Below are positions 50,898-59,952 of a stretch of 64,000 bases of DNA, in pieces (position 1 is the first letter of the stretch; each line of letters begins with the position of its first letter). Source of the DNA: a virus; the IMG/VR virus record IMGVR_UViG_3300010372_000004, positions 1 through 64,000 of that record; one strand, written 5' to 3'. A program made the position numbers and the translations under genes. Under the pieces are notes generated by a model that saw only the letters and a list, made by a program, of their open reading frames with translations, ran no database searches and was not told the DNA's origin.

Positions 50898-53800
50898 TCA
50901 GCAAGAACCAATCAATGTCGGACTCAATCTCCAAGGCAACGCCTTGGGGAGCGTCAACCAATTAACCCAACACATGATCGCTTTAAGAGATATAGCTAAA
51001 GCTGTTGGTGATCAATTTGATCGTATAAACAAAGCAAATAAAACAGGCAATATCCCTAACGCTAATACTCTAAAACGCCTACGCCAACAAATGGACTTGA
51101 TGGTAACTTCACCTCAAAGTATTACCGCCAAGGCTCAACTTCAACACTACTCAAATTTAAGTAATATTAGCAGAGCAAACCAAGTATCAGCCTTGGTCAA
51201 TTCTAATCTTAAATTCCAAGACCCTAGAACAATGAGCACAATGTTTGCTCAATTTGATCAACAGGTTCTGAAACAAGCATTAAAAACACGCTTAGATATT
51301 GCTAATTTAAATGGTGATATTAAAAAAATTAAAGCTGCTGAACAGGCTTTGATTCAGTATAAAAACACCTTAAAAAATCTTAATAATGAGTTTAAGGGTC
51401 TTGATTATATAAAACGTCAAAGTGATGCTTCAATCCAGAGCATGATGCAAATGCCAGCTGGACAGTTAGCGTTACAACGAAGTATTCAAGCACGAAACCT
51501 GAACCAATTCGGAAGTGGTGCAAGAGAATCTGCTGTTCAGAAATATATGACTGACCCTTCACGGTTAGTTCCAGCGAATAGAGATTACACCAACGCTAAT
51601 GCAGACCAGATTCGTAAGGACATGCAAGCCAACGCATCTAAAATGGCTGCAGCTCAACGTCTCATGGGTCAATTATATTTACAAGACCCTGCTAAAAATC
51701 CTCAAGTAAGCCAACAACTTAATCAATATAGTCAAATGTTGGCGAAGCTTGAGGAAGAAAAAACAAGACTCCAAGCGATTCAAAATTTGCGTAGAGCAAA
51801 TTTACGAACTACAGATGAACAAATTCAAAAATTACGTCAAGTCAATGATGCTACCAAAGTTAATCAGCGTTTGACAGAATTAACCAACGGTGGTTTAAGG
51901 GTCAATACTTTAAGCACTGAACGAATTGCTCAACTAAGCCCAGACAATTTGATTGCTCGTCAAATGACCATGACCAAGCGTTTGTCTCAGGCTAAAGAAG
52001 TCATGTTCCAAGCTGAATCGCTTGGTAATGCCAAAGCTAAAAAAGAAGCAGAAGCTTTAGCTATTGCATACCAAAAAGAACTGGATTTAATCAAGGCTCG
52101 TAATCGTGAGATTGCCAACGCTAATAAACCAAACAGTTTTGTCACTCGTTTGAGGGACATGAATACTGGGGAGTCTAGTGGTGCTTTATTAGGTATGCAA
52201 GGTTTATTGATGCGTAACTACATGTTGTGGGGAGCCTTCATGGGTTCAATCACAGGTAGTTATGCTTTCTTGCGTGACTTTGAATTAGCTTTGAAACAAA
52301 CACAAGCAATTTCTCAAGCTACCGACACCCAAATGATTGGATTAAAACAATCCATTTTGGAAGTTGGTGAAAATTCACGCTTTAGTGCGATTGAAATTAC
52401 AGAAGCAGCTACAACTTTAGCTCAAGCTGGTTTCTCTTTAGCCGAAATTCAAAAAACTTTGCAGTCAGTCACATTATTGGCTACAGCTACTGGTTCAAGT
52501 CTGAAAGAAACGGTTGATATTGCAACAGCTTCTTTGGGTGCATTCCAATTATCTGCAGACAATATGCCTAAAATTGTCAACCAGATTACCCAAGCTATGA
52601 ACTTATCTAAATTGGATATTCAAAAATTCCAATTGGCGGTTCAATACGCTGGTAACGCTGCATCAGACGCTGGCTTAAACTTTGAAGAACTATTGGCTTC
52701 GGTATCTACAGTAGCCAACGCTGGTGTACGCTCTGGTTCAACACTAGGTACAGGCTTCCGTCAGTTATTGACAGATTTGATCTCCCCTTCTCAAAAATTT
52801 GAGAAAATTTTAGCTCGTTTAGGTTTAACGACAGCAGATATTGATGTTCGTACAAACGGATTGGTTGGTTCGCTTAAAAAACTTAAAGAAGCTGGATTCA
52901 CTACAGCAGATGCTTATGAGTCATTTGAAGTTCGTTCGGTAGCGTTTTATACAGCCTTGGCGAACAACACTGACACTTATGATAATTTAACAGCTAACTT
53001 GGATAACAATACTGCAGCTATGGAAGCCAATGAGATTCAAATGAACTCATTAGGTGCTCAGACTGACCGTATGTTTAACCAGTTCAAGGCATTATCAGAA
53101 ACAGCTGGTGAAGGTGTTCGTAAATCTTTAACTGATTTATTTCACGTTGTTGGTGATTTAACTACAATTTTGATTTCTCTAACGAACAATGGTGTTGTCA
53201 AATTTACAGTTCAAGCAGTCACTATGGGTGTAGCCCTTGGTGGTGTGACGATTTTGGTTAGAGGTATGTACGGAGCTGTAATTGGTTTAGCTGCAGCCTT
53301 GAAAACTACAGGGGCGACTTTTGCCTTAACTACACCATATATTTTTGCTATTGCTACTGCTGTCAGTGCTGCAATTATCCTATTCCAGAAATTTTCACAA
53401 TCAAATGAAAAATTAAAAGCTGCTGTTGAAGATAGTAAAACCTCTTTGAATAATTTAAAAGATGCTTCAACCAGTTTGCAAGGTGGAATAACTGAGGTAA
53501 CGAATAAACTCACTTCATTAGAATCTCGTTTTGAAAATATTAAAGACGACCCTGCAGCTTTGGCTGTGGAAATGTCTAACCTAAGAACCAAAGCAATGGA
53601 ATTAGGTGTTACTTTAGAAACGGATTTAAACGGTAGCATTGAATCAGTTAAAAAAGGCTGGCAAGAACTTCGCATAGAGCTTGGTAAAGAATTAGAAATG
53701 AACTTAGACCGTCAAGTGTCTGAGCTTCGTAATTTATCAGCGTTGACAGCCCAAATGAGAGCTGAAGAAGCTATTCGTAATAAACCAACATCTATTGGTG

Positions 53801-56800
53801 CAGCAGCCAAAGGTGGTTATGGTTTGATTTATGATGCTTACAATTTAAAAAATCAATCAGGTAAATTACCAGCCAACCCTTCTGGTGATGATGCTACCCA
53901 ATTTTTCACAATGATGGGTGCTTTTAATAAAGAAGCAACCAGTTTAGATGTATTTAATGAAGCAGCTAAATTCGGTGGTAAAGGTGCGCCAACAGGTGCT
54001 CAGATGAATAAGATGTTAGAAGCACTACATCAAGATTTATCAACACCTCAATCAAGTGATGTTGTTCTTAAAAAAGCACCTGAATGGAATAAACAAGCCA
54101 ACCAATTATTAACTGCTTTGAACCGAGCTAGAGATGGTTATTTAAAGGCAGCAAACAATACAGCAATATCAGCAGAAGCTAGAAAAAATGCTAGAACTTC
54201 TGCTGACAGTGTTACTAACTTGGCTAAAACAGTTCAAGATATTCAAACATATTTAAATTCAATTTCTCAACCATTGATTCAAGCTGAATCAATGTCTAGT
54301 CAAGCGAAAGCGCAAGGCTACACTAACCAGTTGAATACAGAGTTGATGGATGGTACTTTCTCCCAAAAACATAAAGTTAATTGGGGTAAAGCTCTATCAG
54401 TTGTGGACCCGAAAAGAGCTAAACCAGTAAGAGCAGAAAACTTACGCTTTTTGCGTGAAGAATTAATGCCTTACGTGAATGAAGCTGCAGCTTTAACAGG
54501 GCTTCCACCTGAATACATTATTTCCCACATGGCGCAAGAATCAGGTATCAGTAAAGATAAATCTGTATTGGGTAAAAACCCTGACGGTTCTACAACATCA
54601 GCCGTTGGTTTGATGCAAGTAACCGAGGCTGCAGCTAAAGATGTTGGAATTGGTTATAACACTATCTCGAATGATTATCGAGCAAACATCATAGCTGGTG
54701 CTAAATACTTGAAACAAATGAAAGATGCCACAGATGGTACTTTGTATAGTGGGTCAAGAGCTTATTATATGGGCATCGGAAATTGGCAAGATGAAAAAGC
54801 CAAGGGTTCAAATAGTCGATCAGGCGAAGCTAATGCGTATGCTAAAGGTATTTTTTCAACAGTAAACGCTATTCAAAAAGGTAACTTTGGTAATGTTGTT
54901 TTACAGCAAAACGGTATGCCAAAAGAACTTTCTGATAACGTCACCCAAGGTCAACAATTAAAGTCATATCATGATTTTGTTATGGCTGAGTTGAGTATGC
55001 TTCCAAAAGACGTAAATAAAATGTCTGAGGAGCAAAAGACAAAATATAAAGACCTGATTGCACAAGAAAAAGCATTGGCAGATAAAATGGCAGATGTAAG
55101 TGCTTCGGTCAATAACAGCCTTCGTTCAGCGAGAGCAGAGCAAGATCAAATTCGAAAAAGCACTTTAGAAAATTTAAATGAAAAAAGTGAACTTCTTCAA
55201 AATGAGATTACTGCTACTGAAGCACAGTTGAAGGAGAAATTTGACCCAGAAGTAGACAATAATCTAAAAGCTTTCAATGAAAAACAAAAGCAACTGTTTG
55301 ATAAAGCTAAAGATTTAAGAACTCAACAAGCTAAATTAAAAGCAGATATGGAGCAGCTACAAGCTGCAGACTATGGTGCAAATTCAACTGATTTTGTTAT
55401 TTCACCAGCGGTGGCAGCTATTGCCAAAATTAAGCTTGATCGTGAATTAAATTCAATCAACACCGATATTGAGCAAAAGCGTAAAGCTCAGTTGAAGGAA
55501 TCAAGTAAAGCTTTTGCTGATTTAATTAAAAAACAAAATACTGAATTTGTAGATTCTTTTAAAAACGAATTGCAAGATTTGGATGAACCATATCAGGATG
55601 CTTTAACTGTAAATGCTTTTAATAAACAAAAAAGCACTTGGAAATTGGAAGATGAATTAGGTCTTACTGATATGAGAAATCGTCGTGCTTCTATGGAAGA
55701 CCCACGATTCAAAAATCAATTTACCGATGCTGAAAGAAATGACCTAGATTTGGCTATTCAGGCACAAGCAAGTCGTGTTGATGAAGTGAATCAAAATTAT
55801 CTTATTGCTGAAAGAGATATTACCCTTCAACAAATTAAAAAAGTTGAAGATAAATTAACTGAATATGAAGTTAAATTTAGAGAGTTTGAAATTCAGCAAA
55901 ATCTTAATCTCACTCAAAATTTATCAGGTACTGAGCTGGAAGCTTTGAAAACAGCTCAAGATAAAGAAATGAATAAAGTGAGTCGAGAGATTCAAAAACA
56001 AAAAAGTGATCTTCTTTCTTTACAGGAAAAAGCTCGTAATATTAACAATACGCTTGAAGCTGCAGCAGCCGATAATCCAGCAGACCGTTACAATATGGCT
56101 GACACCTTCAAAAGTTTGGCTAAATCTGCTGTTCGAAATGATAATTCTGCTGCAGGGTATGAACGTGATATTCAATCAACAATTGGTGGTATTAACTCAG
56201 CCTTCAATAACTTGATTAACACAGCAATTGAAGCCAGCGATAATGTGGATGATTTCTTTAAAATCATCACAGGCGGTTCTGGTCAATCACGTGAAGCTTT
56301 CAAAGCATTTGGTTATGAAATTATTTCTACAATAGCTAAAGTGGTTCAAAACCGTTTAGTTAATAAATTTGTAGACATGATGATTAGTGGAATCTTCGGT
56401 GGTTCCCCAACATCAAGTAGTGCTGCTTTAAGTGGACAAATGATGGGTCAGAATGCTTCATCAGCCAACAATGGTTCAGGTTGGTGGCAAACAGGTTTAT
56501 CCGCTTTGGTTCAAGCAGGGGTTGGTGCTTTTTCTGGATGGTACGGTGGTTTAGGTGCATCATCAGCTGCTGGGGTTCAGGCATCAGGGGCGACAACGTA
56601 TGGTCTTGGAGCTGATTACTTTAATTCAGGAATAACCTCTAAATCTGTTGTAAACAATGCAGGGGGTATGATTCCAATGGCTTCAGGGGGTGAAATTGTA
56701 GGGGGAGTACCTAACAAGGACTCAGTACCGATTTTGGGTATGCCAAAAGAATATATTTTACCTACATCTACAACTGAAGTAGTTGGTAAAGACTTCTTAT

Positions 56801-57024
56801 CAGGTTTGAGAAAAGACCCACATGGTATGATGGCTGCAATAAAAGGAAATAACTTGGCGAACCGTCCACAGATTAATAAGACAGTTCAAAGTAATATTTA
56901 TATGGTAGCACCTCAAGCCGTTCCGTCATCTATTGGACCTAATGACATTGTTGTAGCTGTTTCTGATAATATCAGTCGTAACGGTGAACTTAAACAATTA
57001 ATTAAACAGGTACAAGCAGAATGA
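50890..57024 (+). CDS. tape measure protein with lytic transglycosylase domain
   Basis: 2044 residues, the longest gene, setting tail length. Coiled coil dominates 1-440; 455-740 is the conserved tape-measure domain; 769-834 has two hydrophobic segments probably inserted in the host membrane at infection. A lysozyme-like SLT domain spans about 1195-1320, with catalytic Glu in MAQESGI (about 1216), GLMQVT and a later GAKYLKQM, and would open peptidoglycan. Coiled coil resumes at about 1380-1720, and the C terminus is Gly/Ser-rich with membrane-active features. AAGGA lies 8-9 nt before the ATG. Confidence 0.94.
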   Translation: MANQQEPINVGLNLQGNALGSVNQLTQHMIALRDIAKAVGDQFDRINKANKTGNIPNANTLKRLRQQMDLMVTSPQSITAKAQLQHYSNLSNISRANQVSALVNSNLKFQDPRTMSTMFAQFDQQVLKQALKTRLDIANLNGDIKKIKAAEQALIQYKNTLKNLNNEFKGLDYIKRQSDASIQSMMQMPAGQLALQRSIQARNLNQFGSGARESAVQKYMTDPSRLVPANRDYTNANADQIRKDMQANASKMAAAQRLMGQLYLQDPAKNPQVSQQLNQYSQMLAKLEEEKTRLQAIQNLRRANLRTTDEQIQKLRQVNDATKVNQRLTELTNGGLRVNTLSTERIAQLSPDNLIARQMTMTKRLSQAKEVMFQAESLGNAKAKKEAEALAIAYQKELDLIKARNREIANANKPNSFVTRLRDMNTGESSGALLGMQGLLMRNYMLWGAFMGSITGSYAFLRDFELALKQTQAISQATDTQMIGLKQSILEVGENSRFSAIEITEAATTLAQAGFSLAEIQKTLQSVTLLATATGSSLKETVDIATASLGAFQLSADNMPKIVNQITQAMNLSKLDIQKFQLAVQYAGNAASDAGLNFEELLASVSTVANAGVRSGSTLGTGFRQLLTDLISPSQKFEKILARLGLTTADIDVRTNGLVGSLKKLKEAGFTTADAYESFEVRSVAFYTALANNTDTYDNLTANLDNNTAAMEANEIQMNSLGAQTDRMFNQFKALSETAGEGVRKSLTDLFHVVGDLTTILISLTNNGVVKFTVQAVTMGVALGGVTILVRGMYGAVIGLAAALKTTGATFALTTPYIFAIATAVSAAIILFQKFSQSNEKLKAAVEDSKTSLNNLKDASTSLQGGITEVTNKLTSLESRFENIKDDPAALAVEMSNLRTKAMELGVTLETDLNGSIESVKKGWQELRIELGKELEMNLDRQVSELRNLSALTAQMRAEEAIRNKPTSIGAAAKGGYGLIYDAYNLKNQSGKLPANPSGDDATQFFTMMGAFNKEATSLDVFNEAAKFGGKGAPTGAQMNKMLEALHQDLSTPQSSDVVLKKAPEWNKQANQLLTALNRARDGYLKAANNTAISAEARKNARTSADSVTNLAKTVQDIQTYLNSISQPLIQAESMSSQAKAQGYTNQLNTELMDGTFSQKHKVNWGKALSVVDPKRAKPVRAENLRFLREELMPYVNEAAALTGLPPEYIISHMAQESGISKDKSVLGKNPDGSTTSAVGLMQVTEAAAKDVGIGYNTISNDYRANIIAGAKYLKQMKDATDGTLYSGSRAYYMGIGNWQDEKAKGSNSRSGEANAYAKGIFSTVNAIQKGNFGNVVLQQNGMPKELSDNVTQGQQLKSYHDFVMAELSMLPKDVNKMSEEQKTKYKDLIAQEKALADKMADVSASVNNSLRSARAEQDQIRKSTLENLNEKSELLQNEITATEAQLKEKFDPEVDNNLKAFNEKQKQLFDKAKDLRTQQAKLKADMEQLQAADYGANSTDFVISPAVAAIAKIKLDRELNSINTDIEQKRKAQLKESSKAFADLIKKQNTEFVDSFKNELQDLDEPYQDALTVNAFNKQKSTWKLEDELGLTDMRNRRASMEDPRFKNQFTDAERNDLDLAIQAQASRVDEVNQNYLIAERDITLQQIKKVEDKLTEYEVKFREFEIQQNLNLTQNLSGTELEALKTAQDKEMNKVSREIQKQKSDLLSLQEKARNINNTLEAAAADNPADRYNMADTFKSLAKSAVRNDNSAAGYERDIQSTIGGINSAFNNLINTAIEASDNVDDFFKIITGGSGQSREAFKAFGYEIISTIAKVVQNRLVNKFVDMMISGIFGGSPTSSSAALSGQMMGQNASSANNGSGWWQTGLSALVQAGVGAFSGWYGGLGASSAAGVQASGATTYGLGADYFNSGITSKSVVNNAGGMIPMASGGEIVGGVPNKDSVPILGMPKEYILPTSTTEVVGKDFLSGLRKDPHGMMAAIKGNNLANRPQINKTVQSNIYMVAPQAVPSSIGPNDIVVAVSDNISRNGELKQLIKQVQAE

Positions 57025-57938
57025 GTAATTTTGATTATTCTCAAAAATTTAGTCGTCGGGTCATTAATGACCCACGGCTAAAGCGGTTCATTTGGGATTT
57101 CCACAATTTTGGTACAACTTATGTTGAGCCTTTTGTCCATGCTTCTATAGGTCCAGAAGGAACTCAAAATTTTGTACCTTATAGTTCTATTAAACCAGTG
57201 AGAAACATCTCACTGGATTTCCCCTTACTTTTATTGCAAGAAGAAGACCATGCGCTAATCACAGGGTTGGCATATCGACCAGAGATGGATTTTAATAAAT
57301 TGAAGGACTTTTATATTGAACATAAAAGCTATAAACCTTTTATTTATGAACACCCCATTTATGGAGATATGACAGTTAGATTTGCTAAACCAATTGCCAT
57401 GCCTAAAAAAATAAAAGGTGGTGTAGGTGTGGTGCAAAACTTTACAGTAGAATTACAAGAAGTTGTCACCACAGACTATACATTTCAAAAAGGTGAGAAT
57501 TATCAAGGAGATATGGTTTTTCCAGTAGGTTATTATGATGTTGAAATTGATTATCCTGACAACTCAAATCTAATCCCTTTGGGAAACAACTACACAATGG
57601 CTTTCTACTCTGTGGCTAAAAATTTGAGAGTTTTTAAGTTAACATGTAGTGGTTTGAAATACTTTATAGACTCAGACAACAAAATCAGACTGGGTCCTTG
57701 TCCTGATCAAAACATGGCTTTATTGGAAATGTTCTATTTAAAGTATAGACTTAATTCCAGATTCAATTTTGAATATATGGGAGAAGTTATTCCTGTCCGT
57801 TTTCAGCAGCCAATAAGTATTCCAAAAATTAACGGAAATACTGGTATAATTTCAGACTTAGAACTAACCCTTATTGAAACACCTTACAAAACTTCAGAAA
57901 AAGGAACCGTGTATGAGCGAGGTGATAAACTTAGTTAA
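57021..57938 (+). CDS. minor tail protein, M-like
   Basis: 305 residues, beta-rich, containing two similar halves (the strand pattern around TVRFAKPIAMPKKIKGGVG recurs as PVRFQQPISIPKINGNTG), suggesting a duplicated tail-tip fold. Starts as ATGA overlapping the tape measure stop. First gene of the tip cluster. Confidence 0.75.
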   Translation: MSNFDYSQKFSRRVINDPRLKRFIWDFHNFGTTYVEPFVHASIGPEGTQNFVPYSSIKPVRNISLDFPLLLLQEEDHALITGLAYRPEMDFNKLKDFYIEHKSYKPFIYEHPIYGDMTVRFAKPIAMPKKIKGGVGVVQNFTVELQEVVTTDYTFQKGENYQGDMVFPVGYYDVEIDYPDNSNLIPLGNNYTMAFYSVAKNLRVFKLTCSGLKYFIDSDNKIRLGPCPDQNMALLEMFYLKYRLNSRFNFEYMGEVIPVRFQQPISIPKINGNTGIISDLELTLIETPYKTSEKGTVYERGDKLS

Positions 57939-58392
57939 TGCTTCAAATCTTGAACAAATTAAAAAAGTTAATTTGTTCAAGATTGTCACAGTTGATCAAA
58001 ATGAAATATACATGTGCGACACATTCACTGTTTCTGATTTTTTAGGTGATGAATATCGCTTTATGTCCTGTGCCTTACAAGGTGCAGGGCAATCTTTTAC
58101 AAATGAATATGTTAGACCTCAGTTTTCATTTGAAAACCCAAACTTCATGTTCAACCAATATGTATTAGAAAAGAATCTTGATTACGCACAAATCATTCAT
58201 TATGAAATGATTTTTGATACTTCAGAAGGTGTCAATGGTCAAGTAATCTCTACAAATGTTTGGCAAATTTATCAAGTATCCAACGTAGGTACTCAAATCA
58301 CGGTTAAGTTAAGAGCCTTATCTGATTGTCCAAACACAAATATTCCCCCACGCTCTTATTATGCCCCAGAGTTTTCGAGTGTTAATGTCTAA
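57913..58392 (+). CDS. minor tail protein, L-like
   Basis: 159 residues from the ATG at 57913 (AAGGA 7 nt upstream), overlapping the previous gene by 26 nt. Beta-rich with two cysteines (MCDTF, SCALQ). Assigned by order between the M-like and NlpC/P60 genes. Confidence 0.7.
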   Translation: MSEVINLVNASNLEQIKKVNLFKIVTVDQNEIYMCDTFTVSDFLGDEYRFMSCALQGAGQSFTNEYVRPQFSFENPNFMFNQYVLEKNLDYAQIIHYEMIFDTSEGVNGQVISTNVWQIYQVSNVGTQITVKLRALSDCPNTNIPPRSYYAPEFSSVNV

Positions 58393-58865
58393 TGATTGAA
58401 TATAAATTTTATCAAGAGTTAATGGAAAGGAATTACAAAATGGGTGAGACCGATTGCTTTGGTCTCATTCGTGATTTGTATGATAAAAAATATGGTATTC
58501 TTCTGCCAAATTTTGCTCGTCCTAAAAACTTTTTTGACCCAAGAATTAATGTTTATGCACGAATAGTGGCTGAACCTTATTTTAAAGAAAGAGGTTTGTG
58601 TCCTACTACCTTTAAAGAAGGGGATATTTTAGCTTTCCGAATTGGTACAGACTTAGTCAACCATGTTGGGGTTTATTTAGGAAATAAACTTTTTTTACAT
58701 CAAATGTTTAATGCTCAACCAAGAGAAGAAAATTTAGACGATAGATGGTTGAGACGTTTGTATATGGCACATTACCATGTGGATGTTCCTGTCGTGAAAA
58801 AGAAATTGAACATTTTAGATGTTATGCCAAATTACCTAAAGGCTGAAAGATATGTTGAACAATAA
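58392..58865 (+). CDS. NlpC/P60 tail-tip peptidase (K-like, peptidase half)
   Basis: 157 residues. The catalytic Cys is in ETDCFGLIRDLY (C22), His in NHVGVYLG (about H86), and the third polar residue is probably His in LFLHQMF. Cleaves peptidoglycan cross-links at DNA entry and helps tip assembly. Start overlaps the previous stop by one nt. Confidence 0.9.
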   Translation: MIEYKFYQELMERNYKMGETDCFGLIRDLYDKKYGILLPNFARPKNFFDPRINVYARIVAEPYFKERGLCPTTFKEGDILAFRIGTDLVNHVGVYLGNKLFLHQMFNAQPREENLDDRWLRRLYMAHYHVDVPVVKKKLNILDVMPNYLKAERYVEQ

Positions 58866-59151
58866 TTGGAATCCTATTGAGGAACTTTGTGGTTACATTG
58901 CAGAAGACGGCTCCTTGGTAGAATTAAAAAATTTGTCTTCAAACCCAAAAATGGGTTTTTCTGTTAATATTGATGAAGTTCCAGAAGATGCTCAAGGCTT
59001 GTGGCACAGCCACCCTAGTAATGATTTAAATTTATCTGTTGAAGATTATTTAAACTTCTTACAATTCCCTCAATATATTCATAGAATATATGGGAAAGAT
59101 AGTTATGCTGAATATTACGTCAGAAGCAACGTAGTATATCGCAAGGAGTAA
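58852..59151 (+). CDS. JAB/MPN metalloprotease-like protein (K-like, JAMM half)
   Basis: 99 residues with a complete JAMM metal site: HSHP then S-V-E-D at the right spacing (LWHSHPSNDLNLSVEDY) and an upstream Glu (YIAEDG). In lambda, JAB and NlpC/P60 domains are fused in gpK; here they are separate genes that overlap by 14 nt, with the NlpC gene first. Confidence 0.87.
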   Translation: MLNNNWNPIEELCGYIAEDGSLVELKNLSSNPKMGFSVNIDEVPEDAQGLWHSHPSNDLNLSVEDYLNFLQFPQYIHRIYGKDSYAEYYVRSNVVYRKE

Positions 59152-59153
59152 AA

Positions 59154-59951
59154 ATGCTTATAGTGTTCGAAGAATCTTTAAGAGATTTATTTCCAGAAGG
59201 TACTTATGACATTAAAGCATCCACACCATTGGATGCTTTAAAGTTATTAGCTACCAACCACCCTTTGGTTGATAAAATAAGACCAAGGGCTGTGAGAATT
59301 AGACAAATAAAGGACTTGAGTTTATTAACTGACCCAAGCCTTCAAAGTAAAACCTTTGAAATTATTCCAGCTGATCACAATGAATTAAACAAAGCTTTTT
59401 ATTCAGGCGCAGGCGGTGACAACGGCTGGGTAAATGTCATTATCGGTGTCGTGATCATTGTCGTAGCTGTAGTCGCTGCCCCAGTCAGTGGTGGTTCATC
59501 TTTAGCAGCTGGTGGTGCAGCCGTAGGCGGTGGTGCTGCAGCAACTACAGGTTTTTCTTATGCAGCTTTTGCAGCACAAATGGCTATGTCAATTGGTGTT
59601 TCATTAGTTCTGACTGGACTTATGCAATTATTGGCTCCCAAGCCGAAAGATGCTGAAGGTAATAAAAGTTCACGAAAATTTGGAACTCAAACAACTACAG
59701 AACTAGGTGCACCCATTCAAATGATTTTTGGCTTACACAGAGCTTATTTTCATTTAATTAGTTTCAATGTCGATGCCAGAAAGTACGATGGTGTAGATCG
59801 ACCCGATGATTCCCCTTACTTTAAAGAAAAAGTAGATGAACATTTACCTGAAGCAAATTTGAACCGCTTCTATGGTATTTACCAAGCAGGGGATGAAACT
59901 AAGTTGCTACAGGTAAATAATGAAATAAACCGTACAGGTATGGAGTATTAA
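59154..59951 (+). CDS. tail assembly protein, I-like
   Basis: 265 residues: an N-terminal ubiquitin-like region (about 1-80), then a Gly/Ala-rich hydrophobic segment (about 92-165) and a charged C-terminal part. Matches lambda gpI by order and shape (small domain plus hydrophobic, Gly-rich stretch). AAGGAG lies 6 nt before the ATG. Confidence 0.8.
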   Translation: MLIVFEESLRDLFPEGTYDIKASTPLDALKLLATNHPLVDKIRPRAVRIRQIKDLSLLTDPSLQSKTFEIIPADHNELNKAFYSGAGGDNGWVNVIIGVVIIVVAVVAAPVSGGSSLAAGGAAVGGGAAATTGFSYAAFAAQMAMSIGVSLVLTGLMQLLAPKPKDAEGNKSSRKFGTQTTTELGAPIQMIFGLHRAYFHLISFNVDARKYDGVDRPDDSPYFKEKVDEHLPEANLNRFYGIYQAGDETKLLQVNNEINRTGMEY

Positions 59952-59952
59952 A

